The translations under genes and the position numbers were made by a program. Under the pieces are notes generated by a model. That model saw only the letters and a program-made list of their open reading frames with translations, searched no databases and was not told the origin of the DNA. Below, one piece after another: positions 26,107 through 34,153 of a stretch of 64,000 nt of DNA. This DNA is from UBA946 sp031550725 (GTDB taxonomy: Bacteria > Bacillota > Clostridia > Oscillospirales > Ruminococcaceae). The stretch spans positions 1 to 64,000 of the forward strand of contig JAVBOH010000011.1 in assembly GCA_031550725.1 (NCBI GenBank), in the 5' to 3' direction. How positions within the stretch are numbered: position 1 is the stretch's first letter; the number at the start of each line of letters is the position of its first letter.

Positions 26107-26509
26107 GACTATCCCCACCCTTAAATCTATAATTTATGTAACACTCATGCGTACAAAACTTACGATGTTCATTGCCATACACATCAAATTCCTTGCCACA
26201 GCCAGTACAGATAATTGAATAATATGCTCTTTTATTCATCTCGTCATGATGATTTTTCCACCATGTAAGTCTGCATAAATCCGAACAAAACCTGCGTGGC
26301 TTATGACTAACATTTTCATTGATCTGCTTCCCACAATGCAGACAAGTAGTAAGCTTCTCGTACTTAACTTTAGGTTTGTTACCAAGATTATTACGCTGAC
26401 AAAAGGATTTGATGGTATTCTGTGAAATGCCAATTTCTCTACTAATTTGCAAATAGCTCATGCCATCTCGTCTTTTTCTACGGATCGAGTTCTTAATTTC
26501 AGCAGTCAT
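26087..26509 (-). CDS. Helix-turn-helix and zinc-finger protein of the prophage
   Basis: 140 residues from the ATG at 26509 (GAGGTG eight bases upstream). Residues about 1-40 form a helix-turn-helix (MSYLQISREIGISQNTIKSFC). Two Cys-x2-Cys fingers follow: CLHCGKQI with CSDLC, and CTGCGKEF with CTHEC. Small proteins with this HTH plus zinc-ribbon layout often precede serine recombinases in integrative elements. DNA binding is likely; a role in excision or in recombinase control is only a guess. Confidence 0.6.
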   Translation of the reverse strand: MTAEIKNSIRRKRRDGMSYLQISREIGISQNTIKSFCQRNNLGNKPKVKYEKLTTCLHCGKQINENVSHKPRRFCSDLCRLTWWKNHHDEMNKRAYYSIICTGCGKEFDVYGNEHRKFCTHECYINYRFKGGDSHDKAAV

Positions 26510-26510
26510 A

Positions 26511-26903
26511 TTAGGACACCTCACTTTTGAGTTTTCCTAAAAAGCTCATTAACTTCTTTGGAAATGGAACACCAAGAAAACTCATATTTTCGATAACACT
26601 TACAACCTCGTAAGCAAGATAAAAAAATGTGACTGCTGTCATGAAAACAGAGCCACATCCAAATAAAACGGTGTCATACATACAAGCAATTCCGACAAAT
26701 CCCAAAGTGAAAACCTTTTTTGTGATGCCATGAAAACCAACCTCACTTGAAAGCTCACCTTTGACAATTGCAGCCAAAACACCAGTTATGTAATCGGCAC
26801 TCATAAAGCCAACCAGCACATAAACAAAACCATTAAATCCAGCCAAGAAAAATCCTAAAGCTCCACCGAGAACAATGCAAACCATTTCAAATATATTTTT
26901 CAT
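26511..26903 (-). CDS. Phage holin, family 4 (toxin secretion/phage lysis)
   Basis: 130 residues from the ATG at 26903. Four hydrophobic segments, and the family pattern FVYVLVGFMSADYITGVLAAIVKGELSSEVGFHG at about residues 28-60, with conserved Asp, Thr, Gly and the SSEVG...GITKK segment. Holins of this family make the membrane pores that release endolysin. No lysin gene is left near it. AAAGGA lies nine bases before this ATG; two earlier in-frame starts are too close to it. Confidence 0.85.
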   Translation of the reverse strand: MKNIFEMVCIVLGGALGFFLAGFNGFVYVLVGFMSADYITGVLAAIVKGELSSEVGFHGITKKVFTLGFVGIACMYDTVLFGCGSVFMTAVTFFYLAYEVVSVIENMSFLGVPFPKKLMSFLGKLKSEVS

Positions 26904-26923
26904 AATCATAATTCCTTTCATTA

Positions 26924-28078
26924 TTACCAAGAACCTTTCAGCTGTATATTAACCGACAAACTCTCACCAGACTGATTACTCTTACCAGTCAAAATCATCA
27001 AACTATCTAAATATTTCGCCTTATTCTGAATTTTCACCGTATAAGCATTAACAACGGTATACACATAATTCGCAGTAGGAACACCATTCCTGTTCAATGT
27101 ATATGTGTAAGTATCATTGTCAGGAGCAAGCACCCCATCATAATACTTTTCAATGCCATACACATTTGTATCACCCTGCAAAATATTGAAATCAGAGTAG
27201 TCCTTGATTTCCTCACCGACAATGTATGTGTACATTCGATATGTCACAACAACAGGAACAACATCTGAAACTTCAAGTACGAACTCGCAATATACACTTG
27301 GATGTGCCTTGCAATATGCTGTAATCGTAGCTGTTCCAACATCAATACCAGTTGCAACACCATCAACAATCGTCACGATATTCTCGTCTGAAGAAATCCA
27401 TATAACAGGCTCATCACACTCAACATTATCCTTGAAAACCTTACCAATAAAAGTGTACTCGCTGTCCTTATTAATTTTATCAGTCGGATTGAGAATTTGC
27501 ACTGACCAAACAGGAAGTCTACCAGCGTCAGCAATTTCATTCACCATGTCATCATAAGCAGAAGTTTCGGTACACTCAGCATTAAGGACAATAAGTCCAG
27601 TATGTGTGGTATCAAGTCCAACGATTTTCCATGCACTGCAAGAAGCGATAAACCTTTGATTAATAACAATTTGACGTGACAATTCGTTATCTTGTAGCAT
27701 ACAATAAATGTTGCCTGAAACCGTCATAACTATACCATTTTCGAAAGATAAACTTTGCATTTGGAGTATAGAGTTAAACTCATAAACCCAGTCATTCAGA
27801 ATGAATTTTGTGATGTGATTGCACTTGCGAATTTTCGCTTCATGGCTAATAGAAGTAGCTTTTACTTGGCTCATAACGAGCCACTTCACGTCTTGAAAAT
27901 CAACTATACTTCCTGTGTTTACAGGACTTTTCAACCTGACATTCTTATCATCAATATAGTAATCTGTGTTTTTCTCTGCATCAGTTATGACAACACGCTC
28001 AGGTATGCTGTTTAACGTAATATCCGTACCCTTTTCAAACAGCAGGAAGTCAAGAAAATCATCAACCTTTACACTCAT
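26924..28078 (-). CDS. Phage structural protein with an Ig-like (Big_2) domain
   Basis: 384 residues from the ATG at 28078 (GGAGG nine bases upstream). Residues 1 to about 190 resemble the structural protein that follows head-tail connectors in siphophages: DFLDFLLFEKGTDITLN, then mixed beta. Residues about 200-275 are a bacterial Ig-like domain of the Big_2 type (VWISSDENIVTIVDGVATGIDVGTATITA as a pattern). The last 100 residues are beta-rich. Surface-exposed Ig domains on virions often aid adhesion. It overlaps the preceding connector gene by 17 bases. Confidence 0.65.
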   Translation of the reverse strand: MSVKVDDFLDFLLFEKGTDITLNSIPERVVITDAEKNTDYYIDDKNVRLKSPVNTGSIVDFQDVKWLVMSQVKATSISHEAKIRKCNHITKFILNDWVYEFNSILQMQSLSFENGIVMTVSGNIYCMLQDNELSRQIVINQRFIASCSAWKIVGLDTTHTGLIVLNAECTETSAYDDMVNEIADAGRLPVWSVQILNPTDKINKDSEYTFIGKVFKDNVECDEPVIWISSDENIVTIVDGVATGIDVGTATITAYCKAHPSVYCEFVLEVSDVVPVVVTYRMYTYIVGEEIKDYSDFNILQGDTNVYGIEKYYDGVLAPDNDTYTYTLNRNGVPTANYVYTVVNAYTVKIQNKAKYLDSLMILTGKSNQSGESLSVNIQLKGSW

Positions 28079-28325
28079 ATAGCCATACCTCCAAATAGTC
28101 ATCCCACGATTTTATGTGCATAATTTTGTATAACAAATCATTGATTACAAGATAATTCTCAAGCGTGATTTTATCGGATAAATCCATAAATACACGCTTT
28201 GAAACATCGATTTCAATACCATTATCGAACACAAAATTCTTCTCAAAAGCCTGTAAATCAACAAGAGCCTTGCCGATTTCGACAAAGCTCCCATTGAGAA
28301 TTATAACTTTAGTTTTATAGAACAT
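28062..28325 (-). CDS. Putative phage head-tail joining protein
   Basis: 87 residues, beta-rich with no membrane segment. Position after a gp6-like connector gene and before a larger structural gene, with overlaps on both sides (11 and 17 bases), fits a head-closure or adaptor protein. The sequence alone (IILNGSFVEIGKALVDLQAFEKNFVF) is not diagnostic. The ribosome site is a GGGTGATGGGAA stretch before the ATG. Confidence 0.5.
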   Translation of the reverse strand: MFYKTKVIILNGSFVEIGKALVDLQAFEKNFVFDNGIEIDVSKRVFMDLSDKITLENYLVINDLLYKIMHIKSWDDYLEVWLYECKG

Positions 28326-28626
28326 TTCCCATCACCCTAACTTTCGGTAACGGTAAAGCAGTTTTTATGCTGTTTGGAATATCAGCATTTTCGTAAGAAA
28401 CAGAACGCTCACCCTGTTGTTTTGTAGTGTAACCTACATTGTCCCTATTCTGATAAAGAAACACAGCAAGGTCACAAATTGTACCATCATAGAGTTCAGA
28501 CAGAGTATCAACATTGCAATATGTCAGAGCAGACAGCCTTGCTTGTTCCATGAAATGCTGGAGCAAGGTGTCTTTTTCTGTGTCGTCAAGTGGTATTCCG
28601 AGCAAAGTTTTCATAAGTTCAAGCAA
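28315..28626 (-). CDS. Phage gp6-like head-tail connector protein
   Basis: 103 residues if started at the TTG at 28626, which stands seven bases after GGAGGG. Four helices with the DTEKDTLLQHFMEQARLSALTYCN pattern followed by LAVFLYQNRDNVG and the SVSYENADIPNSI segment are typical of the gp6-like (HK97) adaptor that plugs the portal. It lies directly downstream of the coat gene, as in HK97-like phages. Confidence 0.75.
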   Translation of the reverse strand: MLELMKTLLGIPLDDTEKDTLLQHFMEQARLSALTYCNVDTLSELYDGTICDLAVFLYQNRDNVGYTTKQQGERSVSYENADIPNSIKTALPLPKVRVMGNVL

Positions 28627-28644
28627 AGTATATCCCTCCAATCC

Positions 28645-29475
28645 TTATCCTAACATTCTGCAAGCGAGCAAGCTATCAAGCGTTTTTACACCACAAAGCA
28701 TATCGATAGAAACGATGTCTTTCTTGAATTGACTGTTGTAATCGTAGATTACACGCAATCCAAAACCATCATAATTTACGATTGCTTTCTGTCCGTCAGC
28801 AAGTCCCTTTGGAAGTGCAAGTGGGCGAGTAACAAGCGAAAATGCGTTCTTGTGGAATGCCAAGTTTGCTGTATGGCTTGCTGTCAAAGTTACTTCTGCA
28901 TTAGCAGAAATATCAGATTTTACAGCAGGTGAAATCTTGATTGTTACTTCATTTGAAACAGCAGTCGCATTTTCAGTAACGGAAAAACTCTGCTTGCCGA
29001 CAGTAATAACGTCACCGATAGACACCGTACCTGTCAATGAGGTTGCAGATAAAGTTAGCTCATTTGCTCCAGCAGAAACAGCAGCTTTCACCTTTGGCTT
29101 ACCACTTCCGACTGCAAGAGTTCCAGCTGTGTGGGTTAGAACATTTTTGTCGGAATAAATATCAAAACCGAACTTTCTGCCGAGTGAAGCTTCACGAAGT
29201 GCAGTACCATTATCACCAAGTTTATCAGCCTCATGAAACGTTGGAATTTGCAAGAATTCATTCTCACAAGCAGGATCAATTACAAGCCTACGATTGCTTA
29301 GTGGAACAAGATTTTCACCGAGGATTTGACGTGCATTGGTGATGTCAGAAATGCTTGATGGAGTAGTACCAGCTGTGCCAGTATTATACGGAATGTCCTT
29401 GTAAAGTCCTAACAAATACAAGTCGATTTTCTGAGCAAAACTCTGCATAGCAGGCTGTAAAAGCTTTTGAACTAA
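28645..29475 (-). pseudogene. 5'-truncated phage major capsid protein (P22 coat-like)
   Basis: The readable frame gives about 275 residues: IDLYLLGLYKDIPYNTGTAG, ITNARQILGENLVPLSNRRLVI, TFHEADKLGDNGTALREASLGRKFGFD and, at the end, ALPKGLADGQKAIV with the HK97-fold. These are landmarks of the P22 coat family, whose members are clearly longer at the N terminus. The frame runs upstream of the first Met at 29448 to about 29475 without a start and then passes into unrelated sequence, so the N-terminal arm is lost. A functional shell protein is unlikely. Confidence 0.8.
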
Positions 29476-29636
29476 ATAGAGATGTTGATAATTTAATTAA
29501 AAAAGTTAATGATGTATTAGAAAAACAACGTCTAAAAGCTGAAAGTAATAAAATTCTAGAACGATACAATATATATAAAACTGGATTATCACAAATTACA
29601 AATATCGAACCTGATAAACAATATGGGGATGATTAA
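29463..29636 (+). pseudogene. C-terminal fragment of an unidentified protein
   Basis: An open frame, AFELNRDVDNLIKKVNDVLEKQ and on to ERYNIYKTGLSQITNIEPD, ends at TAA (29634-29636). It has no start codon with a ribosome site and begins where the coat gene on the other strand breaks off. The sequence is helical and charged, and I do not recognise it. It looks like the tail of a gene whose 5' part was lost by deletion or insertion. Confidence 0.55.
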
Positions 29637-29639
29637 TGC

Positions 29640-29676
29640 TTTTGCTTGAAATGAAAACAAATCATTTCAAGCAAAA
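29640..29676 (+). terminator. Hairpin terminator after the gene fragment
   Basis: A 15-bp perfect stem, TTTTGCTTGAAATGA (29640-29654) with TCATTTCAAGCAAAA (29662-29676), starts four bases after the fragment's stop codon. The T tract is weak on the plus strand and better on the minus strand (TTTTT). Confidence 0.6.
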
Positions 29677-29687
29677 ATATTTAAATC

Positions 29688-29781
29688 GTATGTCTAACGT
29701 ATTTTATTGTGTTATATAATTAAGATTTATAATTCTTAAATACTGATATATACGGTGTTATAATTACTGTATGTCTAACGT
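29688..29781 (+). repeat. Direct repeat GTATGTCTAACGT upstream of the relaxase gene
   Basis: The 13-base word GTATGTCTAACGT occurs at 29688-29700 and 29769-29781, each followed by (A/T)TTTTAT. Between and after them lie TATAAT-type boxes. Placement just upstream of a MobV-like gene recalls an origin of transfer or iteron-like site; this is inference. Confidence 0.5.
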
Positions 29782-29850
29782 TTTTTATACTTGTAAAATT
29801 TATTTTTATGTGATATAATTAAATAAATTATTAGAAAGGATTTGTGAATT

Positions 29851-30948
29851 ATGGCTTATTTTCGTAAATGTAAAACCATGGATATACTAAAAATATTACA
29901 ACACTACAATCGTGAGGTTATTAGTGAAAATATTCATCGTATGGAAATTCACAATAAAGAGGGTGAAGTAGTTGATGAAGAAAACCAAATAGAATATATT
30001 AACTGTGATTGTACACAGCATAATTATACAATTGAATATAAAAATGATGGTACATTAAAACATCGTCCTGCTCCGACTAAAAGGGGTGCTGTTAAAGCTG
30101 AAAAGTTACATTCATTATTTGAAAAGCGAATTGTTGAATTACCACACAGACACACTAGTGCTACCGTTGGAATGTGTGTATGGGTGGTGGATTGTCCTGA
30201 AATTTTACGTGGTGATAAAAAGGAAATGAAACGCTTTTTTGAATTGATATATAAATATACTGTCGAAAGATATGGTGCAGACAATGTTTTTGTCGGTTTT
30301 GTGCATATGGATGAAAATGCACCTAATATAAAAATCCCTTTCGTTCCTGCTTATGCTGAAAAGAAAACCGATAATAATGATGAATTGGAACTTGAATATC
30401 GATTAAATGCAAGGTCACTTATTACTCGATTTGAGCTTAAAAATTATCAACAAGAGCTTGATAAATTATGTGCTAATAAAGATAATTTTGGTATTCCTCG
30501 TCTTATACTTACAAAGGTCAATAAAACAACTTGCTCAAAAAAACGTAAGCAAGAGCTTGATGAACAAAAGCGTATTCATGATAAAAAAATTCAAGAAGAT
30601 AACGAATATAGTCTAACCATTCGTATGGCTTTAAAATTAATTGATGATATTATTGAGCAGACAATTTTAGATGAAATAGTAAAAGCTGAATACATATCAA
30701 AACGTAATGAAATAGAGGAAAGCCATCCAAAATATCGCAGAAAGCCTACAAAGGATGATATTCCTGACGATATTCCCCCAATACAAGAACACGATTGGTT
30801 AATTACAAGAGAACGATGGTTTTACGAAACGGGTAGTTGGTATAAAGCACCATCAAAATTTTCTGATATGATGTCTGATACTTCTAAATCAAATATCAAG
30901 GATGAACATATACAGGAACAGTTACAAATGAATTTGTATCAAGTATAA
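29851..30948 (+). CDS. MobV/Pre-like relaxase with a degenerate metal-binding motif
   Basis: 365 residues. The middle region resembles the plasmid recombination/mobilisation (Mob_Pre) family: VWVVDCPEILR, then the motif region FVGFVHMDENAPNIKIPFVP. In active members this reads HxDExTPHxHxxxxP. Here the first His (H152) and Asp-Glu remain, but the two later His positions are N159 and K161. The C terminus is highly charged. Nicking activity is therefore doubtful; it may be a decayed or repurposed relaxase. Base composition is very AT-rich, unlike the housekeeping genes. AGAAAGGA stands ten bases before the ATG. Confidence 0.65.
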   Translation: MAYFRKCKTMDILKILQHYNREVISENIHRMEIHNKEGEVVDEENQIEYINCDCTQHNYTIEYKNDGTLKHRPAPTKRGAVKAEKLHSLFEKRIVELPHRHTSATVGMCVWVVDCPEILRGDKKEMKRFFELIYKYTVERYGADNVFVGFVHMDENAPNIKIPFVPAYAEKKTDNNDELELEYRLNARSLITRFELKNYQQELDKLCANKDNFGIPRLILTKVNKTTCSKKRKQELDEQKRIHDKKIQEDNEYSLTIRMALKLIDDIIEQTILDEIVKAEYISKRNEIEESHPKYRRKPTKDDIPDDIPPIQEHDWLITRERWFYETGSWYKAPSKFSDMMSDTSKSNIKDEHIQEQLQMNLYQV

Positions 30949-31370
30949 TAATTAATAGCTATTTTATGCTTAAAATATCCTTATTTTAGACTTATTTACA
31001 GGTTTAATTAGCTATTTAATTATAAATAGTTAGCTTATTTTAAAGCTTTTATTATTCTTTTTATAACCTTATAAAAGTCTTAAAAAAGACTAAATAATTT
31101 TAGAAATTTTTTCGTTTAATTGCAATGATGTAATATTTAAAAATTTGTTCGTTTTATTATTCCACGAAATCCAAAAACTTTATGAAACTAAGGAGGGTCA
31201 GGAAGAATACAAAAATAAGGATAAAAGAACATGATAAAATTAGATTTTATAGTAAAAAAGGGTATATTAATATCCATACAAATCATTATGAGTGAATATT
31301 TTGATTTTCTTGTAAAAATATATTGTTTTTTCTGCATATTAATGTTATAATTTTTCTTGAGGTGATTGTT
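30949..31370. other. Very AT-rich intergenic region in the mobile island
   Basis: About 420 bases with repeated TTATTTTA-like words. A ribosome-site-like AAGGAGGGT at 31190-31198 is not followed by a proper gene. A promoter candidate for the NACHT gene is TTGTTT (31323-31328) and TATAAT (31346-31351), 17 bases apart, leaving almost no untranslated leader. Confidence 0.4.
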
Positions 31371-33179
31371 GTGGAAGTGGAATTCGTTTCAGGATGTATA
31401 AAATCAATATTAGAAAAATATGCTGACCCTATTATTGAAAAAATTAGTAATTTAACTAAGTCTGAATGGGAAAAGTTCAAAATTGATTCAGAAATTGTAT
31501 TTATAAAATATTTAGAGAATTCTTACGATAAGTATAGCAAGGTTAAAACTATATTATATAGAACAGAGCCAAAACCTCTTTATAATTTCTTTGAATTTCC
31601 TAATTTAGAAAAAAGCTATGATGAATCAATTGATAGTTTAGATATTAACAATCTTTTAGATATTTCACAATTTTTAATTATTCAAGGCACTGGTGGAATA
31701 GGTAAATCAACATTTATGAAACATTTATTAATAAACGAGCTTTATAAAAAAGATTTAATTCCTATTTTTATTGAACTTAAAGATTTAAATGATATAGATA
31801 GTGATTATAATATTAGCGATTTTATTTTCAATAAGTTATATAACTTAGGTAGTGAAATAAATAACGAATATTTAGAACATGCTCTTAAATCAGGATGTTT
31901 CTTGTTTTTGCTTGATGGATATGATGAGATTTTAAGCGACCAAAAGAATGTTTTCCTAAAAAAAATAACTGATTTTTGTGACCGATATTCCAACAATTAT
32001 TATATTATATCTTCTCGCCCATACAGTGAATTTGTTGAATTTCAAAGGTTTACTGTTTTAACGCTTTGTGAGTTTACAAAAGAGCAAGCTTTATCTTTAA
32101 TAAATAAGATTGATTTTGACGAAAATATTAAATCTCAATTTATTAAAGCTTTAGATGACTCGTTATATGATAATCATACATCTTTCGCATCTAACCCATT
32201 GCTTTTAAACATAATGTTGTTGACTTACGACAATTATGCTGAGATACCTGAAAAATTACATTTATTCTATGCAAATGCATTTGATACATTATATTCAAAA
32301 CACGATGCTACAAAAGGTGGTTACAAAAGAGAGCTCAAATCGAAATTACCATTTGATTCATTTAAAAAGGTGTTCTCAAATTTCTGCTTTATTACTTATT
32401 ATCAAGGAAAAATGGAGTTTACTTATGATGATTTAATTTTATTTCTTAAAAAGTCAAAAAACAAAAGCCTTGAATTTAATATTGAAGCAATAGTTGATGA
32501 TTTAATTAATTCAATATGTGTTCTATATAAAGATGGTTTAAATTATCGTTTTACTCATAGATCATTTCAGGAGTATTTTACAGCTATTTTTTTAAAGGAA
32601 TTACCTGATGAATACCTTAATAAAATGGGAATTGAACTTATAAAAAAAGATACTCATCGAGCTATACATGATAGTGTGTTCAGCATGCTATATGACATGT
32701 CGGAAGAACGTACAGAACAAAATATTATTCTTCCTTTATTGGAAATAATTGAAGAAGATTGTAAAATTGATAAATTAGATTTTTATATTACTAAAATAAA
32801 ACCGAAATTCGAATTTGATTATGTAGACGATTATGGCGAATTAGATGATTCACGTATTAGACTTATGTGGTATTCGTATACAGGTGATAAATACGTACAA
32901 TTTATAAGAGATTTTGCATATAATTATAGAATAATTAAAAGAGATAATTCTGAAATTAATGAAAATATTCTGCTTGAATATCTTAAAAAACATATGAATT
33001 ATACATTAGGAAGTGAAATTGCAATTATGGATTTTATAGGTAATCAGGAGCTATACCAACTCTTTAAAAATACTTGGATAGGTGATTCAATAAATTTAAT
33101 TGCAAATCTAAAGGATACTTTATCCAATAAAAAAAAGGAATGCGATTTAGACCTCAAAGAATTACTCCTTATGAATTAA
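31371..33179 (+). CDS. NACHT-domain NTPase (candidate anti-phage NLR-like protein)
   Basis: 602 residues from the GTG at 31371, six bases after GAGGTG. Residues 1 to about 95 are a helical N-terminal domain of unknown type. The NACHT domain follows: Walker A GTGGIGKST (106-114), Walker B FLFLLDGYDE (177-186) with the small-residue/acidic pattern typical of NACHT, and sensor ISSRP (about 213-217). Winged-helix and helical parts follow, with YRFTHRSFQEYFTA at about 405-420, a NACHT-associated motif. The C terminus is helical without leucine-rich repeats. Bacterial NACHT proteins are known to protect from phages; the link here is by family and context. Confidence 0.82.
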   Translation: MEVEFVSGCIKSILEKYADPIIEKISNLTKSEWEKFKIDSEIVFIKYLENSYDKYSKVKTILYRTEPKPLYNFFEFPNLEKSYDESIDSLDINNLLDISQFLIIQGTGGIGKSTFMKHLLINELYKKDLIPIFIELKDLNDIDSDYNISDFIFNKLYNLGSEINNEYLEHALKSGCFLFLLDGYDEILSDQKNVFLKKITDFCDRYSNNYYIISSRPYSEFVEFQRFTVLTLCEFTKEQALSLINKIDFDENIKSQFIKALDDSLYDNHTSFASNPLLLNIMLLTYDNYAEIPEKLHLFYANAFDTLYSKHDATKGGYKRELKSKLPFDSFKKVFSNFCFITYYQGKMEFTYDDLILFLKKSKNKSLEFNIEAIVDDLINSICVLYKDGLNYRFTHRSFQEYFTAIFLKELPDEYLNKMGIELIKKDTHRAIHDSVFSMLYDMSEERTEQNIILPLLEIIEEDCKIDKLDFYITKIKPKFEFDYVDDYGELDDSRIRLMWYSYTGDKYVQFIRDFAYNYRIIKRDNSEINENILLEYLKKHMNYTLGSEIAIMDFIGNQELYQLFKNTWIGDSINLIANLKDTLSNKKKECDLDLKELLLMN

Positions 33180-33235
33180 CACATAATAAATTGGTTTGCT
33201 TTTTTAAGTTTATAATTTATCATTATGTCTAAAAA

Positions 33236-33270
33236 AATAACGCCCTCGATAAAAAATCGAGAGCGTTATT
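33236..33270 (+). terminator. Terminator of the NACHT gene
   Basis: AATAACGC/GCGTTATT and CTCGAT/ATCGAG arms (33236-33250 with 33256-33270) with one C-A bulge, followed by CTGTTTTTG. It lies about 55 bases after the stop codon. Confidence 0.75.
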
Positions 33271-33326
33271 CTGTTTTTGTCTTATAAAAGCACCGTTATA
33301 GCATAACCACCGTTAAAATAAACAGG

Positions 33327-33340
33327 GTTCTTATAAGAAC
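33327..33340. repeat. 14-bp perfect palindrome beside the tRNA-Ser 3' end
   Basis: GTTCTTATAAGAAC is a perfect palindrome ending five bases from the 3' end of the tRNA-Ser(GCU) gene, at the edge of the AT-rich island. It could be a remnant of an insertion site; no second copy was noticed. Confidence 0.35.
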
Positions 33341-33344
33341 TGAT

Positions 33345-33434
33345 TGGCGGAGAAAGAGGGATTTGAACCCTCGCGCCAGTTTCCCGACCTACTCCCTTAG
33401 CAGGGGAGCCCCTTCACCACTTGGGTATTTCTCC
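33345..33434 (-). tRNA. tRNA-Ser (anticodon GCU)
   Basis: Acceptor GGAGAAA pairs with TTTCTCC, CCA is encoded, the anticodon loop reads CTGCTAA with GCT, a long variable arm of the class II type is present, and the T arm is GAGGGTTCAAATCCCTC. 90 bases with CCA. It reads AGC/AGU codons. Its 3' end faces the NACHT/relaxase island, the usual side for tRNA-targeted integration. Confidence 0.95.
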
Positions 33435-33454
33435 AAGGGAAAATGAATAAAAAA

Positions 33455-33545
<91 letters not shown>

Positions 33546-33654
33546 GTGTATTAAAATATTATATATCACTTACGACTTATATATTTTATCATAAACAAAT
33601 ACATTTGTCAATACCTTTTTCAAAAATAATTTTAAAAAATATATTCACATAAAA

Positions 33655-33687
33655 ATACTGCCGATAATTAGTATATATCGGCAGTAT
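33655..33687 (-). terminator. Terminator of the addBA operon
   Basis: An 11-bp perfect stem, ATACTGCCGAT (33655-33665) with ATCGGCAGTAT (33677-33687), is followed on the minus strand by TTTTTA. It sits 12 bases after the stop of the last gene of the leftward cluster. Confidence 0.8.
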
Positions 33688-33699
33688 AAAAATCATACC

Positions 33700-34113
33700 T
33701 TAACTTTCGTTATTAGTGTTATTATAGCCGTTTTTAGTCTGATAAGCTTCATTATCGAACCAATAATCAAGCACCTTAACTGAAATGGAATAACCACTGT
33801 CAGTCTTAACATATTCACTAATTTTGCCACTCTTTAGAAGCTCCTCAACCTTAGCGGAAGTAAGATTAAGATAAACAGCAGCTTCATCAACAGTCAAATA
33901 TTTTTTATCTCCTAATATAAGCTCGGATGGTGCATTATATGTATTTGTAGATGCAAACTGCGTTTCGGTGATAGTCTTATTAAGCTTTTTGATACTGCCG
34001 CCAATGTTAAGACCAGCAATCAGTATACATAAACCAAGAACAAAACAACCAACGAATGTACCGCTGATTATTGAACGTCTGCCGCTTTTTGCGGATGATC
34101 TGTTATCTGCCAT
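33700..34113 (-). CDS. Membrane-anchored protein with an excisionase-like helix-turn-helix domain
   Basis: 137 residues. A basic N terminus is followed by one membrane helix (about residues 16-37, IISGTFVGCFVLGLCILIAG), a linker, and a domain with KKYLTVDEAAVYLNLTSAKVEELLKSGKI, the MerR/excisionase-like pattern used in DNA or peptide binding. A DNA-binding fold joined to a membrane anchor is notable; the domain faces the cytoplasm if the positive-inside rule holds. GGAGG stands nine bases before the ATG. It follows addA by 40 bases and may be cotranscribed. Function unknown. Confidence 0.65.
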   Translation of the reverse strand: MADNRSSAKSGRRSIISGTFVGCFVLGLCILIAGLNIGGSIKKLNKTITETQFASTNTYNAPSELILGDKKYLTVDEAAVYLNLTSAKVEELLKSGKISEYVKTDSGYSISVKVLDYWFDNEAYQTKNGYNNTNNES

Positions 34114-34153
34114 TTGAAAAATCCTCCTGTAAATAAAATTACTGTTTATTTTT

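Larger units (their letters stand above)
22915..29470 (-). mobile_element. Decayed prophage with serine recombinases
   Basis: All genes run leftward: truncated coat protein, gp6-like connector, second connector, Ig-like structural protein, holin, zinc/HTH protein, SHOCT-like protein, two large serine recombinases. Missing are portal, terminase, tape measure, tail fibre and lysin. The left end is 16 bases from the flavodoxin gene; the right end is where the coat gene is cut and meets an unrelated fragment (29463-29475). Boundaries are inferred from gene content; no att core could be identified. Confidence 0.8.

Noticed and set aside
29384..29569. Minus-strand frame across the coat gene junction
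   Set aside because: It is a different frame from the coat protein and spans two unrelated sequences; coding is unlikely.
31230..31352. A 40-codon frame before the NACHT gene
   Set aside because: It is very AT-rich, lacks a good ribosome site at its ATG and overlaps the likely promoter.
22915..33345. att repeats of the prophage or a copy of the tRNA-Ser 3' end at the far side of the island
   Set aside because: I looked for a repeat of the tRNA 3' end and for matching ends of the prophage and found none long enough to trust.
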